Shown: positions 44,111 through 53,381 of the stretch, one piece after another | Layout of the letters: the number at the start of each line of letters is the position of its first letter | How positions within the stretch are numbered: position 1 is the stretch's first letter | NCBI RefSeq assembly: GCF_001984055.1 | Contig: NZ_LYVO01000044.1 | Coordinates: forward strand, 1 to 55,756 | DNA: 55,756 nt | Origin: Variovorax sp. KK3 | Lineage (GTDB): Bacteria > Pseudomonadota > Gammaproteobacteria > Burkholderiales > Burkholderiaceae_C | Direction: 5' to 3' | Translations under genes and position numbers: made by a program | Notes under the pieces: generated by a model | The model's input: the letters and a program-made list of their open reading frames with translations, nothing else | Database searches by the model: none | Told to the model about the DNA's origin: nothing

Positions 44111-44120
44111 ATACCTGGCC

Positions 44121-45398
44121 TCAACGCAGCCAGCTCGCCGGCACCATGATCAGCTGCGGGAACAGCACGAACAGGAACATCAGCGCCGTCAGCGACAGCA
44201 AGAAGGGCCACACACCGCGGATCACGCTGTCCAGCCCCACGCGCGAGGTGCCGGCCACCACGTTGAGCACGGTGCCCACCGGCGGTGTCAGCAGGCCGAT
44301 GGCGTTGTTCATGATGAACATCACGCCGAAGTACACCGGGTCGATGCCGGCCTTGGCGATCACCGGCATCAGGATGGGCGTCATGATCAGCACGGTGGGC
44401 ATCAGGTCGAGCGCGGTGCCGACGATGATCACGAGCACCATGATCACGAACATCAGCAGGATCTTGTTGTCGATGAAGGGCTCCAGCAGCTCCGTCACCT
44501 GTGCCGGGATGTTGGCGATGGTGATGAGCCAGGCCGACACCAGCGCGCAGGCCACGAGGAACAGCACGGTGCTCGATGTCTTGGCCGCGCTCAGCACCAG
44601 CTCGGGCAGGCGGCTCAGCTGGAGTTCGCCGTAGACGAAGCGGCCCACCACGAAGGCGTAGACCACCGCCACCACGGCTGCCTCGGTCGGCGTGAACACG
44701 CCGAACTTCATGCCGCCGATGATCACGAAGGGCAGCACCAGCGCCCAGATGCCGTCGACGAGGCTGCGGCCCAGTTCGCGCAGCGAGAAGCGGCGCACCG
44801 CGACCTTCTTCTCCTTCTTCGCGCAGAACCACCAGGTGGCGGTGAGCGTCAGCGCCATCATGATGCCGGGGAAGAGGCCCGCCAGGAACAGCTTGGTGAT
44901 CGACACCTGCGCCACCACGCCGAACACCACGATCGCGATCGACGGCGGAATCACCGGCGCGATGATGCCGCCGGCCGCGATCAGGCCCGCCGCGCGCGGC
45001 ACGTCGTAGCCGGCGTTGCGCATCATCGGAATGAGCAGCGCCGCGACGGCCGCCGTGTCGGCCACCGCCGAGCCCGAGATGCTCGCGACCACGGTGGCCG
45101 CGATGATCGCCACGTAGCCGAGGCCGCCGCGCACGTGGCCCACCAGTGCATCGGCCACCTTCACGATGCGCGACGAGAGGCCGCCCGCGTTCATCAGCTC
45201 GCCCGCCAGCATGAAGAAGGGCACCGCCATCAGCGGGTAGTTGTTGACGCCCTCCAGCATGTTCTGCGCAAGGATCTGCGTGTCGAAGTTGCCGAGGTAC
45301 GCCATCAGCGCGACGCCGCAGACCAGCAGGGCGAAGGCGATGGGCATGCCGAAGGCCATGGCCCCCAGCAGCGAGGTGATGAAGACGAAGATGGTCAT
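44121..45398 (-). CDS. dctM: TRAP transporter large permease subunit (DctM family)
   Basis: The 425-residue protein is almost entirely hydrophobic, with about 12 membrane segments, and begins MTIFVFITSLLGAMAFGMPI. It has the DctM-typical LMAVPFFMLAGELMNAGGLS and the GGIIAPVIPPSIAIVVFG motif. It forms the sodium-coupled transport subunit that works with the DctQ and DctP proteins encoded upstream. It ends the minus-strand operon starting at 49099. Confidence 0.93.
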   Translation of the reverse strand: MTIFVFITSLLGAMAFGMPIAFALLVCGVALMAYLGNFDTQILAQNMLEGVNNYPLMAVPFFMLAGELMNAGGLSSRIVKVADALVGHVRGGLGYVAIIAATVVASISGSAVADTAAVAALLIPMMRNAGYDVPRAAGLIAAGGIIAPVIPPSIAIVVFGVVAQVSITKLFLAGLFPGIMMALTLTATWWFCAKKEKKVAVRRFSLRELGRSLVDGIWALVLPFVIIGGMKFGVFTPTEAAVVAVVYAFVVGRFVYGELQLSRLPELVLSAAKTSSTVLFLVACALVSAWLITIANIPAQVTELLEPFIDNKILLMFVIMVLVIIVGTALDLMPTVLIMTPILMPVIAKAGIDPVYFGVMFIMNNAIGLLTPPVGTVLNVVAGTSRVGLDSVIRGVWPFLLSLTALMFLFVLFPQLIMVPASWLR

Positions 45399-45417
45399 GC
45401 GTGTCTTTCGGTGGCCG

Positions 45418-45921
45418 TCATTCGCACGCGCTGGCGACGTCGCTGACCAGCTCTTCGCGCGGCATGCGGCCGCTGAAAAGACGCCACAGCGAATGCGCGA
45501 GGATCAGCGCCATGCCCGCGCTGCTGACCAGCAGGCAGGCATACACCGCGCCCAGCGGCACGCCGGTGACGGGCGCGTAGTCGTCCATGCCGATCACCAC
45601 GAGCTTCCACGCGCCGTGGGCCAGCAGCAGGCAGCAGGCGAGGGCGCCGAGGTCGGCCACGCCGCGGCAGAAGCGCTGGGCCGGCTCGCCGAGGCGCGAG
45701 ACGATGGTCGACATGCCCAGGTGGGCGTTGTCCTTCATCACCAGCAGCGCACCCAGGAGCGTGAGCCACATGAAGACGAAGCGCGAGGCTTCCTCCGAGA
45801 ACACGATACCGGAGTTGAAGGCGTAGCGCAGCACGACGTTGCCGAACACGAGCGCGACCATCACGGCCATCATCGCGATCATCAGCCACTGGGCGCCGCG
45901 CTCGACGAGGCGGGAAAGCAT
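45418..45921 (-). CDS. dctQ: TRAP transporter small permease subunit (DctQ family)
   Basis: The 167-residue protein has four membrane segments and the DctQ features FVFMWLTLLGALLVMKDNAH and LGMSTIVSRLGEPA. It bridges DctP and DctM in TRAP transporters. Its start has the ribosome site AAGGAG (reading on the minus strand), and it ends 19 bases before the dctM start. Confidence 0.9.
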   Translation of the reverse strand: MLSRLVERGAQWLMIAMMAVMVALVFGNVVLRYAFNSGIVFSEEASRFVFMWLTLLGALLVMKDNAHLGMSTIVSRLGEPAQRFCRGVADLGALACCLLLAHGAWKLVVIGMDDYAPVTGVPLGAVYACLLVSSAGMALILAHSLWRLFSGRMPREELVSDVASACE

Positions 45922-45963
45922 GGGGAGTCTCCTTGTTGTAGTTGCAGTGCAGCCTGGCGTCGA

Positions 45964-46890
45964 TCAGCGCTCGGCCATGTCGATGCGGTAGAAGCGGAGC
46001 GCGTTGCCGCGCCAGACGGCGTCGCGCGCCTGGACATCCAGCGCCGAGAGCGCCTCGGACATCGTGCGCACCAGCTCGGCCATCGACACGCGCAGGCCCG
46101 ACACCGGCAGGTTGCTCGCGAACATGCAGCGCTGCCAGCCGAAGATGTCGATGGTTTCGCGCACCACGCGGACCGTGCTTGCGGCATCCCAGGGCGCATC
46201 GGGCAGCCCGAATTCCGAGAGCTTGACGTGCACGCCTGGCAAGGCGGCGAGCGCCTGCATGCCGCGGCGCCAATGCGCCAAGCCGGCCTCGCTGCGGTCC
46301 CAGGGCAGGCCTGCATGCTCGAGCACCACGGGCAGGCCCGGTACGCGCTCGACGAGCGCTGCGGCTTCTTCGAGGTGCCAGTAGGGCACGCGCAGGTCCC
46401 AGGCCAGCTCGTGCCTGGCCAGCAGCGACAGGCCAGCGAGCCAGCGCGAGTCCTGCAAGGCGCCGGGTCGCCCTTCCACGCCGGCGGACGCGGTCGGCGC
46501 CGTCAGCGGCTTGCAGCGCACACCGCGCACGAGCGGCCATTCGAGATGCTGCGCCAGCTGTTGTGCCGCATCGGGCGCAAGCAGATCGACGTGCGCTACC
46601 ACGGCGTTCGGAGAGCCGTGCCGCGTATGCATCGCATGCAGCCAGCGTGTCTCGGCCAACGATTCGGCGCGATCGCGTTCGGCCTCGACGTGGACGGTGG
46701 CGACCACGTTCAGGCCCTCGGTGCGCGCGCGGTAGGCATCCGCGTCGAAGTCGCGCCGCAGCGCGTTGTAGTCGCCCAGGAAGAAAGCCCCGGGGTCGTA
46801 GCCTTCCTGCAGCCAGGGATAGCGGCCTTCGCCTAGCCGCCAGAGATGATGGTGCGCGTCGACGATGGCCGGCGCGGGCGTGCCATTCAT
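45964..46890 (-). CDS. Amidohydrolase family protein (PF04909 type), paralog of 52465-53376
   Basis: The 308-residue protein has the metal motif DAHHHLW (His13, His15) near the start, the strand VVATVHVEAERDRAESLAET, and the late FASNLPVSG with the final RFYRI. Members include 2-pyrone-4,6-dicarboxylate and sugar lactonases, so lactone hydrolysis is a fair guess. I chose ATG 46890; ATG 46914 overlaps the preceding dctP stop and is possible. It lies between dctP and dctQ, so the transported acid is probably its substrate or is derived from it. Confidence 0.85.
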   Translation of the reverse strand: MNGTPAPAIVDAHHHLWRLGEGRYPWLQEGYDPGAFFLGDYNALRRDFDADAYRARTEGLNVVATVHVEAERDRAESLAETRWLHAMHTRHGSPNAVVAHVDLLAPDAAQQLAQHLEWPLVRGVRCKPLTAPTASAGVEGRPGALQDSRWLAGLSLLARHELAWDLRVPYWHLEEAAALVERVPGLPVVLEHAGLPWDRSEAGLAHWRRGMQALAALPGVHVKLSEFGLPDAPWDAASTVRVVRETIDIFGWQRCMFASNLPVSGLRVSMAELVRTMSEALSALDVQARDAVWRGNALRFYRIDMAER

Positions 46891-46900
46891 TCCGAAGGCC

Positions 46901-47908
46901 TCAGGGCTGGGCATCCATGGCCTTCAGCACCGCATCGCCGTTCTTGTCGACGTAGAGCTTGCGCGTCTCGTCGCGCACCACCTTGCGGATGCTGGCGGTG
47001 TCCGGGTTCTCGTTGATCTGCATGCCCTTGGCGCGCAGCTGGGCGATCGCGTCCTTCTCGCCGTCGGCGTTCAGCTTGCGCTGGAAGGCCGCCGCGTTGG
47101 CCGCCTCTTCGAGCAGCACCTTCTGGTAGTCGGGCTTGAGGCCCTCGAAGCGCGCCTTGTTCATGATCACCACCAGCGGCGTGTAGGCATGGCGCGTGAG
47201 CGACAGGTACTTCTGCACTTCGAACATCTTCGACGACAGCATCAGCGTCGGCGGGTTCTCCTGTCCGTCGACCGCGCCCGATTCGAGCGCGCCGAAGACT
47301 TCGGCGAAGGGCATCGGCTGCGGGTTGGCGCCGAGCAGCTGAAAGGCCTTCAGGTGCGAGGGATTGGGCGTGGTGCGGATCTTCAGGCCCTTGATGTCGT
47401 CGGCGCCGTTGATCGGGCGCTTGTTGTTGCCCAGGCTCCGAAAGCCGATCTCCCAGAAGGCCAGTCCCTTGATCTGGTGCGCGGAGAGTTCGTCGAGCAG
47501 CGAGCGCCCGACCGGGCCGTCGAGCGTGCGGTAGGCCTGCTGCGCATCGGCGAACTGGTAGGGCAGGTCGAGCGCGTTGAGCTTGGGCGCCAGCCCGGTC
47601 ACGAAGGGGTTGCCGGTGGCGCCGATGTCGATGGTGCCGCTGCGCACGCCGGTCACCAGCGTCACGTCGTTGCCGAGCTGGCTGTTGGCGAAGACCTGGA
47701 CCTCGACGCCGCCCTGGGTGCGCTCCTTCACGCGCTTGCCGAATTCGAGCGCGGCCTTGTGCTGCGAATCGCTCTCGGGCACGGTGTGGCTGAAGCGCAG
47801 CTTGACCGGTGCCTGGGCTGCGGCACCGAAGGCGAGCAGGGCGAACAGCAGGCCCACTGCAGAGGGCCGGACGACGAAACGGCGGATCGCGGAAAAGCTC
47901 TTTGTCAT
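46901..47908 (-). CDS. dctP: TRAP transporter substrate-binding protein (DctP family)
   Basis: The 335-residue protein has a signal peptide (cleavage near AAA-QAP) and the DctP pattern: VKLRFSHTVPESDSQHKAAL, EFGKRVKERTQGGVEVQVFA and the ligand-binding segment GLKIRTTPNPSHLKAFQLLG. It binds an organic acid in the periplasm for the DctQM permease encoded downstream. A ribosome site AAGGAGACAAACC precedes the start. The gap to the upstream alcohol dehydrogenase gene contains a short 10-base direct duplication around GGTGACGAGG (47935-47955). Confidence 0.92.
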   Translation of the reverse strand: MTKSFSAIRRFVVRPSAVGLLFALLAFGAAAQAPVKLRFSHTVPESDSQHKAALEFGKRVKERTQGGVEVQVFANSQLGNDVTLVTGVRSGTIDIGATGNPFVTGLAPKLNALDLPYQFADAQQAYRTLDGPVGRSLLDELSAHQIKGLAFWEIGFRSLGNNKRPINGADDIKGLKIRTTPNPSHLKAFQLLGANPQPMPFAEVFGALESGAVDGQENPPTLMLSSKMFEVQKYLSLTRHAYTPLVVIMNKARFEGLKPDYQKVLLEEAANAAAFQRKLNADGEKDAIAQLRAKGMQINENPDTASIRKVVRDETRKLYVDKNGDAVLKAMDAQP

Positions 47909-47959
47909 GGTTTGTCTCCTTGGGTTGGATGAGCGGTGACGAGGGGTGACGAGGGGCGG

Positions 47960-49099
47960 CTACCGCGAGGCCTGCAGCATCGCGTCGTACTCGGCCGGGC
48001 TCGCCTCGCGGGGGTTGGTCTTGTGGCAGTGGTCCTTCAGCGCGCCTTCGATCACGCGCGGAAAGACGTCGGGCGAGACGTCGATCGCGGTCAGCCCGAC
48101 AGGCAGCCCGAGCCGCCGGCTCATGTCGGCGACGGCCGCCGCCACCTCGTCTGCCGCCGCGAGGCCCATGGCCTGCGCCATGCGCGCGAGCTTGTCGTCC
48201 TTCCGCATCGAGGGTGCCTCGGCGTTGAAGCGAATCACGGCCGGCAGCAGGATCGCGTTGAGCGTGCCGTGGTGCAGGCGCGGATTGAGCCCGCCCAGCG
48301 CATGGCTCAGGCTGTGCACGCAACCCAGGCCCTTCTGGAAGGCCAGCGCGCCCTGCATCGAGGCGCTCATCATGTTCAGCCGCGCCTCGCGGTCGCCGGG
48401 CGTCGTGGTCGCCGTTTCGATGTGCTTCCACGCGCGGCGCAGGCCGTCGAGCGCGATGCCATCGGCCGGCGGGTTGAAGGCCGGTGCCATGAAGGTTTCC
48501 ATGCAATGCGCGATCGCATCCATGCCGGTGGCCGCGGTCAGCATCGGCGGAAGGCCGAGCGTGAGTTCGGGGTCGCACAGCGCGACCCGCGGCACCAGGA
48601 AGGGCGAAAGCACACCGACCTTGCGACCGTCGTCGAGGATCAACACCGCGCCGCGGCCGACCTCGCTGCCGGTGCCGGCGGTGGTGGGCACCGCGATCAC
48701 GGGCGCCGTGGCCGCGGTGATGCGGGCCACGCCGCCTTCGATGGCGGCGAAGGTGGCGAGTGGGCCGTCGTGCGTGGCGCACACGGCCACGCCCTTGGCC
48801 AGGTCGATCGGCGAGCCGCCGCCGACGGCGACGATGCCGTCGCAATCGTGCTGCCGATAGAGCGCCACGGCCTCGCGCATCGCGCGCTCGGTCGGGTTGG
48901 AAGGCGTGCCGTCGTACACCACGAAGCGGCGCCCTTCGCCGATGTGCGCAGTGACGCGGTCGAGCACGCCGACGGCGCGCACGCCGGCGTCGGTGACGAC
49001 CAACGGGCGCCGGATGCCGATGCGCTCGCATTCCTGCGCGAGCAAGGACACCGCGCCGAAGTCGATCTGGATCTGGGTGATGTAGTGGATGAGGGCCAT
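47960..49099 (-). CDS. Iron-containing alcohol dehydrogenase
   Basis: The 379-residue protein is a group III metal-dependent alcohol dehydrogenase: VAVGGGSPIDLAKGVAVCAT binds NAD, VPTTAGTGSEVGRGAV follows, and the metal ligands lie in GMDAIAHCMETF and in GCVHSLSHALGG with the later HHGTLNAILLP. It oxidises or reduces a hydroxy acid, aldehyde or maleylacetate-like compound. The start at 49099 lies at the divergent promoter shared with the enoyl-CoA hydratase gene, and the gene leads the TRAP operon. Confidence 0.92.
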   Translation of the reverse strand: MALIHYITQIQIDFGAVSLLAQECERIGIRRPLVVTDAGVRAVGVLDRVTAHIGEGRRFVVYDGTPSNPTERAMREAVALYRQHDCDGIVAVGGGSPIDLAKGVAVCATHDGPLATFAAIEGGVARITAATAPVIAVPTTAGTGSEVGRGAVLILDDGRKVGVLSPFLVPRVALCDPELTLGLPPMLTAATGMDAIAHCMETFMAPAFNPPADGIALDGLRRAWKHIETATTTPGDREARLNMMSASMQGALAFQKGLGCVHSLSHALGGLNPRLHHGTLNAILLPAVIRFNAEAPSMRKDDKLARMAQAMGLAAADEVAAAVADMSRRLGLPVGLTAIDVSPDVFPRVIEGALKDHCHKTNPREASPAEYDAMLQASR

Positions 49100-49198
49100 G
49101 GTGCGTCTCGTGTCTCCGGTCGGGTGTCCTGTGGGGGTTCGGGCCGCGAGTCTAGGAACGGCGCCAGGGCCGGGCAACGTGGATTTACTTGAAGCCCG

Positions 49199-49290
49199 GC
49201 CGAGAAAAATTCACAAGCGCGGGGCCGAGTTTTTCTTGAAGGTCGGCCCAGTTTTTCTCGTTTGGCTGGACGGTGGCCCAAACCTAGACT
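49199..49290. promoter_or_regulatory. LysR-controlled divergent promoter
   Basis: The region between the alcohol dehydrogenase (start 49099) and the enoyl-CoA hydratase (start 49331) contains GCCGAGAAAAATTC (49199-49212), CGAGTTTTTCTTG (49226-49238) and AGTTTTTCTCG (49250-49260). A promoter TTGGCT-17-TAGACT follows (-35 at 49262-49267, -10 at 49285-49290). Bases 49225-49290 align without gaps with 54366-54431 beside the LysR gene, sharing CTCGTTTG-N18-CCTAGACT. I infer that the LysR protein binds the A/T-run half-sites. Confidence 0.7.
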
Positions 49291-49330
49291 TCGCCCGGTT
49301 CACAGCCCACCACACGAGAGACGAATCACC

Positions 49331-50119
49331 ATGACCCCGCCCATCCTGGTCGAGCGCCACGAGCAAGACGCCCGCATCGCCACCATCACCTTCAACCGGC
49401 CCGACCGCATGAACGCCATGGACCTGGCGATGTGGCAAGGCCTCGGCGATGCCATGGCCATGCTGTCGGCCGACGACGCGCTGCGCTGCATCGTGCTGCG
49501 CGGCGCCGGCGGCAAGGCTTTCTCGGCCGGCGCCGACATCGAGGAGTTCACTCGCCTGCGTGCCGATTCGAAGCAGGCCGCCACCTACGCCAAGGTGACG
49601 TACGCCGCGATGCAGGCCGTTGCGCAAAGTCGCCATCCGACACTGGCCGTGATCGAAGGCGCGTGCGTGGGCGGCGGGCTCGAGATCGCCTCGGTCTGCG
49701 ACATGCGCATCTGCGGCACGTCGAGCCGCTTCGGCGTGCCGGTCAACAAGCTGGGCCTGACGATGTCGTACGGCGAGCTGGGCGGCCTGGTCGACCTGGT
49801 CGGCGGTGCCACCGCGCTCGAGATCGTGCTCGAAGGCCGCGTCTTCGACGCGCAGGAGGCGCTGGCCAAGCGCCTCGTGAACCGTGTGGTGGCCGACGCC
49901 GATGTGCTGGCCGAGGGCGAGGCGACCGCGCGCCGCATCGCCAACGGCGCGCCGCTGGTGGCGCGCTGGCACAAGAAGTTCGTGCGGCGCCTCGCACAGC
50001 CCGTGCCGCTCACGCCCGAGGAAGCCGACGAGGCCTACGCCTGCTTCGACACCGAGGACTTCCGCATCGGCTTCCAGGCCTTCCTGGCCAAGGGCAAGCC
50101 GGCCTTCGTCGGCCGCTGA
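49331..50119 (+). CDS. Enoyl-CoA hydratase/isomerase family protein
   Basis: The 262-residue crotonase has ITFNRPDRMNAMDLAMWQGL at the start, the oxyanion motif GGKAFSAGADIEEFTRL and the second motif GACVGGGLEIASVCDMRI, followed by FGVPVNKLGLTMSYGELG. It would hydrate or rearrange an enoyl-CoA. The gene is the first of the plus-strand operon at the LysR-like promoter and is followed by a CoA-transferase, so it probably acts on the CoA ester formed there. Confidence 0.88.
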   Translation: MTPPILVERHEQDARIATITFNRPDRMNAMDLAMWQGLGDAMAMLSADDALRCIVLRGAGGKAFSAGADIEEFTRLRADSKQAATYAKVTYAAMQAVAQSRHPTLAVIEGACVGGGLEIASVCDMRICGTSSRFGVPVNKLGLTMSYGELGGLVDLVGGATALEIVLEGRVFDAQEALAKRLVNRVVADADVLAEGEATARRIANGAPLVARWHKKFVRRLAQPVPLTPEEADEAYACFDTEDFRIGFQAFLAKGKPAFVGR

Positions 50120-50165
50120 GCGAGCCACCCATCGTCATTCATCGAACATCTTCCGGAGCCTCCAG

Positions 50166-51389
50166 GTGACCCTTCCTCTTTCCCGCATCAAGGTTCTCGA
50201 CGTCAGCCAGATCATGGCCGGACCCTTCTGCTGCATGCTGCTCGGCGACATGGGTGCCGACGTGATCAAGGTCGAGACGCCGGGCATCGGCGACCAGACC
50301 CGGCGCTCGATGGGCTTCCGGCTCAAGGGCGCCGACAGCGGCGGCTTCCTCGCGCTCAACCGCAACAAGCGCAGCGTCGAGATCGATCTCAAGAACCCGG
50401 CCGGGCTCGAAGCCTTCTACGCGCTCGTGAAGGACGCCGACGTGCTGGTCGAGAACAACCGCCCCGGCGTGGCCGCGCGGCTCAAGATCGATCACGCGAC
50501 CCTGCGCAAGATCAATCCGCGCCTGGTGTACGCGAGCATTTCCGGCTTCGGCCAGACCGGCCCCTGGGCCAAGCGGCCCGGCCTGGACCTGATCGCGCAG
50601 GCCATGACCGGCGTGATGAGCGTGATGGGCCACCCGGGCCAGGAGCCGGTGAAGTCCAGCGTGCCGCTGGCCGACCTGGGGGCCGGGCTCTTCGCGGCCT
50701 ACGGCATCCTGAGCGCACTGATCGGCCGCGACATCACCGGCGAGGGCCAGCTCGTCGACGCATCGCTGTTCGAGACGGCGCTGGGCCTGTCGGTGTGGGA
50801 ATCGGCCGAATACTGGGGCACGGGCGAGCTGCCGGTGCCCATCGGCAGCGCCAACCGCATGAGCGCGCCCTACCAGGCGGTGAAGGCGGCCGACCGCCAC
50901 TTCGTCATCGGCGCGGCCAACCCCAAGCTGTGGACGGCGCTGTGCGGCGTGGTGGGCCGCGACGACCTGGTGCAGGACCCGCGCTTCATCGACAACGTGC
51001 TGCGCATCCGCAACCGCGAGGCGCTGATCGCCGAGTTGGAGCGCGAGTTCGCACGCCGCAGCGCCGACGAGTGGGTGGATGCGCTGCTGGCCGCGGGCGT
51101 GCCGGCCGCACCGATCTACAACTACGCCGAGGCGCTCGCAAGCGAGCAGGCGGTGGCGCGCGAGATGGTGCTGAAGATCCAGCATCCGGTCGAAGGCGAG
51201 ACGCGCGCGCTGGGCTTCCCGGTCAAGCTCGGCGGCACGCCGCAGCGCGTGCGGCATCCGGCGCCGCTGCTGGGCCAGCACACGGACGAGATCCTCGGCG
51301 AGATCGGCTTGACCCAGGACCGCATCGAGGCCCTCCGCCGCGCCGGCGCCTTCGGTCCGGCGCGCACCGACGCCGCAGCGACCGCTTGA
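50166..51389 (+). CDS. CaiB/BaiF family CoA-transferase
   Basis: The 407-residue protein shows the class III CoA-transferase pattern: IKVLDVSQIMAGPFCCMLLG, DMGADVIKVETPG, LNRNKRSVEIDLK and the catalytic Asp141 in KRPGLDLIAQAMTG. It transfers CoA to a carboxylic acid, probably the acid imported by the adjacent receptor. I chose the GTG at 50166, preceded by GGAG, because the conserved sequence begins at once. It is a paralog of the enzyme at 14449-15639 but belongs to a different regulon. Confidence 0.9.
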   Translation: MTLPLSRIKVLDVSQIMAGPFCCMLLGDMGADVIKVETPGIGDQTRRSMGFRLKGADSGGFLALNRNKRSVEIDLKNPAGLEAFYALVKDADVLVENNRPGVAARLKIDHATLRKINPRLVYASISGFGQTGPWAKRPGLDLIAQAMTGVMSVMGHPGQEPVKSSVPLADLGAGLFAAYGILSALIGRDITGEGQLVDASLFETALGLSVWESAEYWGTGELPVPIGSANRMSAPYQAVKAADRHFVIGAANPKLWTALCGVVGRDDLVQDPRFIDNVLRIRNREALIAELEREFARRSADEWVDALLAAGVPAAPIYNYAEALASEQAVAREMVLKIQHPVEGETRALGFPVKLGGTPQRVRHPAPLLGQHTDEILGEIGLTQDRIEALRRAGAFGPARTDAAATA

Positions 51390-51446
51390 CCGGCGCTGGC
51401 ACGAACGCACGCAAAGCGACACCATCACGAACCTGGAGACAAGAAC

Positions 51447-52445
51447 ATGGCCCTCTCGACCATCGACACCGCGCGCCGCCAATGGCTGCGCACCTGGCCC
51501 GCCGCCATGCTGCTGGGCACCACCTTCGCCGTGCCCGCCTGGGCGCAGGGCGGCGCCTATCCGAACAAGCCCATCGAACTGGTCGTGCCCTGGCAGGCCG
51601 GCGGTGGCGCCGACGTGGTTGGCCGCGCCTTCGGTGCCGCGGTGGCCAGGCACCTGCCGCAGCCCATCGTGGTCATCAACCGGCCCGGCGCGAGCGGCGT
51701 GCTGGGGCTGGGCGAGGTCGTCAATGCCAAGCCCGACGGCTACCGCATCGTGCTGTCGTCCACCGAGCTGACCTTCCTGAACCACCTGGGCCTGGCCAAG
51801 TTCTCGTACAAGGACTTGCGGCCCATCGCGCGGCTCAATGCCGACCCGGCTGCGGTGGTGGTGCGTGCCGACGCGCCCTACGCAACGCTCGAGCAGTTCC
51901 TCGACGCCGCACGCAAACCCGAAGCGAACATCCGCGTGGGCAATGCGGGCCACGGCTCGACCTGGCACATGGCCGCCGCCGCGCTGTCGGAGAAGACCGG
52001 TGCGCAGTTTAACCACATTCCCTATGCGGGCGGCGCGCCGGCGGTGCTGGCCCTGTTGGGCGGGCACATCGACGCGGTAACCGTCAGCACCGCCGAAGTG
52101 TCGAGCTACGTCGCCGCGGGCAAGCTCAAGGCGCTGGCGGTGATGGCCGACAAGCGCGTGGCCGACGGCTTCGAGAACGTGCCGACACTGAAGGAGCGCA
52201 AGGTCGACCTGTCGATCGGCATCTGGCGCGGGCTCTCGGCGCCGCGCAACACGCCCGACGAGGTGATGGCGGTGCTGAAGACGGCCACGGCCAAGGCGGT
52301 GAAGGAGCCGCTGTGGATCGATGCGCTGCAGAAGCTGCATTTCAGCACCGACACCTATGCCGACGATGCCGCGCTCGAAGCGGTGATGGTGCGCGAGAGC
52401 GCCTTCTTCAAGGAGCTGTCGGGCAAGTTGAAGATTTCGAACTGA
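51447..52445 (+). CDS. Bug/TctC family periplasmic solute receptor
   Basis: The 332-residue protein has an export signal ending AWA-QGG and the Bug pattern: YPNKPIELVVPWQAGGGAD, INRPGASGVLGLGEVVNAKP, DGYRIVLSSTELTFL and VGNAGHGSTWHMAAAALS. It binds an organic acid in the periplasm. No TctAB permease is encoded here. It is the third gene of the operon starting at 49331 and may capture the same class of compound as the TRAP system on the opposite strand. Confidence 0.92.
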   Translation: MALSTIDTARRQWLRTWPAAMLLGTTFAVPAWAQGGAYPNKPIELVVPWQAGGGADVVGRAFGAAVARHLPQPIVVINRPGASGVLGLGEVVNAKPDGYRIVLSSTELTFLNHLGLAKFSYKDLRPIARLNADPAAVVVRADAPYATLEQFLDAARKPEANIRVGNAGHGSTWHMAAAALSEKTGAQFNHIPYAGGAPAVLALLGGHIDAVTVSTAEVSSYVAAGKLKALAVMADKRVADGFENVPTLKERKVDLSIGIWRGLSAPRNTPDEVMAVLKTATAKAVKEPLWIDALQKLHFSTDTYADDAALEAVMVRESAFFKELSGKLKISN

Positions 52446-52464
52446 AAGCCTTGGACATCCTGCG

Positions 52465-53376
52465 ATGGACCCGACCCCCGGCGAAGCCTTCATCGACGCG
52501 CACCAGCACTTCTGGGATCTCGAAGCCAACCCGTATCCGTGGCTGCAGGGCGAGACGGTGCCGGCCTTTCGCTACGGCGACTACTCGGCGCTGAAGCGCA
52601 GTTACCTGCCCGCGGACTACGCCCGGGACACGCGCGCCGATGCACCGGTGGCCACGGTGCATGTGGAGGCCGAGTGGGACCGCCGCGATCCGCTGGCCGA
52701 GACGCGCTGGCTGACCGAGCTTGCGCGTTCGCACGGGCGGCCCTCGGTCGTGGTGGCGCACGCGGCACTTGATCGCTCCGACGCGGCCGAAGTGCTGGCC
52801 GCGCAGGCCGCCTTCGCGCTCGTGCGCGGCATCCGTCACAAGCCGGCGACGGCCGCGGCGCGGGCCGACGCGCGGCGCGGCGTCGCCGGGTCGATGGACG
52901 ACGCGCGCTGGCGTGAAGGCTATGCGCTGCTGGAACGCCACGGCCTCTCGTTCGACCTGCAGGCGCCATGGTGGAATCTCGACCAGGCGGCCGAGCTGGC
53001 GCGCGACTTTCCGCGCACCACGCTGATCCTCAACCACACCGGCCTGCCTTCGGACCGCAGTGACGAAGGCCTGCGCGGCTGGCGCGCCGCTCTGGAGGCG
53101 TTGGCCGCACAGCCCAATGCCTTTCTCAAGATCTCGGGCCTGGGCCTCGCAGGCCGTCCGTGGACGCAGGCCGACAACGTGCCTGTGATTCGCGATGCCA
53201 TCGCGATCTTCGGCGCGACGCGCTGCATGTTCGCGAGCAACTTTCCGGTGGACAGCCTGGTCGCGGACTACGCCACCCTCCTGGCCGGCTTCCGCGCCGC
53301 GATCGCGCCGCGCCCGGCGCACGAGCGTCGCGCGCTGCTGCACGACAACGCCGTTCGCATCTACCGCATCGGCTGA
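52465..53376 (+). CDS. Amidohydrolase family protein (PF04909 type), paralog of 45964-46890
   Basis: The 303-residue protein has the metal motif DAHQHFW (His13, His15), the YPWLQGETVPAFRYGDYSAL stretch, VATVHVEAEWDRRDPLAETR, and FASNFPVDS near the end. These blocks match the TRAP-operon amidohydrolase nearly position by position, so the two arose by duplication. A lactonase or decarboxylase-type reaction is likely. It ends the plus-strand operon, with six bases to the convergent LysR gene. Confidence 0.87.
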   Translation: MDPTPGEAFIDAHQHFWDLEANPYPWLQGETVPAFRYGDYSALKRSYLPADYARDTRADAPVATVHVEAEWDRRDPLAETRWLTELARSHGRPSVVVAHAALDRSDAAEVLAAQAAFALVRGIRHKPATAAARADARRGVAGSMDDARWREGYALLERHGLSFDLQAPWWNLDQAAELARDFPRTTLILNHTGLPSDRSDEGLRGWRAALEALAAQPNAFLKISGLGLAGRPWTQADNVPVIRDAIAIFGATRCMFASNFPVDSLVADYATLLAGFRAAIAPRPAHERRALLHDNAVRIYRIG

Positions 53377-53381
53377 GGCTG

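Noticed and set aside
47935..47955. 10-base direct duplication GGTGACGAGG between dctP and the alcohol dehydrogenase gene
   Set aside because: Two copies of a simple G-rich word in a 50-base gap; no promoter, operator or structural meaning could be supported.
50139..52529. Minus-strand open frame of nearly 800 codons opposite the CoA-transferase and Bug genes
   Set aside because: Residue composition is dominated by Arg, His, Gly and Ala with no recognisable domain, and both genes on the plus strand are clearly real.
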